A stretch of 5,546 nt of DNA from Clostridia bacterium (lineage in GTDB: Bacteria > Bacillota_A > Clostridia > Oscillospirales > CAG-272), in NCBI GenBank assembly GCA_017454075.1, contig JAFTDQ010000074.1:1-5546 (forward strand), read 5' to 3'. Shown here piece after piece: positions 5,372 to 5,546 of this stretch. The position numbers were made by a program, and so were the translations under genes. Below the pieces are notes generated by a model that did no database searches, was not told where the DNA came from, and worked only from the letters and a program-made list of their open reading frames with translations. How positions within the stretch are numbered: the first letter of the stretch is position 1; each line of letters begins with the position of its first letter.

Positions 5372-5546
5372 AATGGATCGGGCGGAGCACGACGAACAGA
5401 ACGGTATGCCGCCCGAAAAAATCGCGGACGCCGTATATAAGGCGGCGACGGAAAAGAATCCCCGTCCCCTGCGCACGAAGGGCGCGCAGTACCACGCGGT
5501 CGCGGCGCTTCTGAAACTCCTCCCGGCGAGGACCTCCAACTGGATC
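5352..5546 (+). pseudogene. 5'-truncated SDR-family oxidoreductase gene, running off the window end
   Basis: The frame is open from TGA 5325 to the window end, with ATG at 5352 and 5373. From about 5370 it reads RMDRAEHDEQNGMPPEKIAD, then a helix and NPRPLRTKG and YHAVAALLKLLPARTSNW. This pattern (DEQNGM-x-PE-x-IA, NP-x-PL-x-T-x-G) is familiar from the C-terminal 60-70 residues of clostridial SDR proteins. The Rossmann TGxxxGxG and the catalytic YxxxK are absent, and only about 90 bases separate it from araC, so the front has been lost. If the ends are joined, it continues to the stop at base 80 as a 71- or 64-residue ORF, too short for an SDR enzyme. It could still be translated after the tiny ORF just upstream. 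Confidence 0.6.
5488..5546. repeat. Right copy of the 59-bp terminal direct repeat
   Basis: Identical to bases 1-59 and in the same reading frame of the SDR tail. Collapsing the two copies gives a 5487-bp circle. Confidence 0.95.

Noticed and set aside
4481..5539. - strand ORFs of 67-159 codons antisense to araC and the SDR tail
   Set aside because: Both + strand frames show family motifs, while the antisense products have none and no ribosome site.
1..5546. Ordinary small plasmid
   Set aside because: Nothing resembling Rep, Mob, partition genes or an iteron origin was found; the only long A/T-rich stretch is explained as the divergent promoter region.

Overview
The window looks like one complete contig from a fermentative Clostridia-type Firmicute, probably an Oscillospiraceae/Ruminococcaceae-like gut or rumen bacterium. 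This assignment is inferred from a moderately GC-rich coding style with A/T-rich promoters, AAAGGA-type ribosome sites, a Gram-positive signal peptide, a type I dockerin and an AraC regulator. No marker gene fixes the taxon.

Layout. Bases 1-80 are the 3' end of a short-chain dehydrogenase/reductase (SDR) gene on the + strand. Bases 81-283 hold no gene but carry three strong hairpins: two + strand intrinsic terminators and one hairpin just past the stop of the next gene. Bases 284-4297 on the - strand encode a 1337-residue secreted protein. Its order is signal peptide, two beta-helix blocks of GLUG-like repeats, a linker, a metallo-beta-lactamase (MBL) fold domain with an intact metal site, and a C-terminal type I dockerin. 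Bases 4298-4486 are an A/T-rich divergent promoter region. Bases 4487-5263 (+) encode an AraC-family regulator. After it come a strong Shine-Dalgarno with a tiny ORF, and then the last ~65 codons of an SDR gene, which run off the end of the window.

The first 59 bases are identical to the last 59 bases. Joining the ends gives a closed 5487-bp unit in which the SDR reading frame continues without a break to its stop at base 80. The contig is therefore circular in the assembly graph. No replication, mobilisation or integrase gene is present. A tandem duplication, an excised chromosomal circle or an assembly loop is more likely than an ordinary plasmid. The SDR is missing its front (no Rossmann glycine motif, no YxxxK), and its start is fused to sequence following the AraC gene, so the recombination junction probably lies near 5330-5372.

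Working model (inference): the AraC protein senses a small ligand, perhaps a sugar, and controls the divergent gene. The product of that gene is exported and attached through its dockerin to a cohesin scaffold, either a cellulosome or a cell-surface complex. There it displays a repetitive beta-helix that may bind or span a matrix, plus a ComEC-like MBL hydrolase of unknown substrate.
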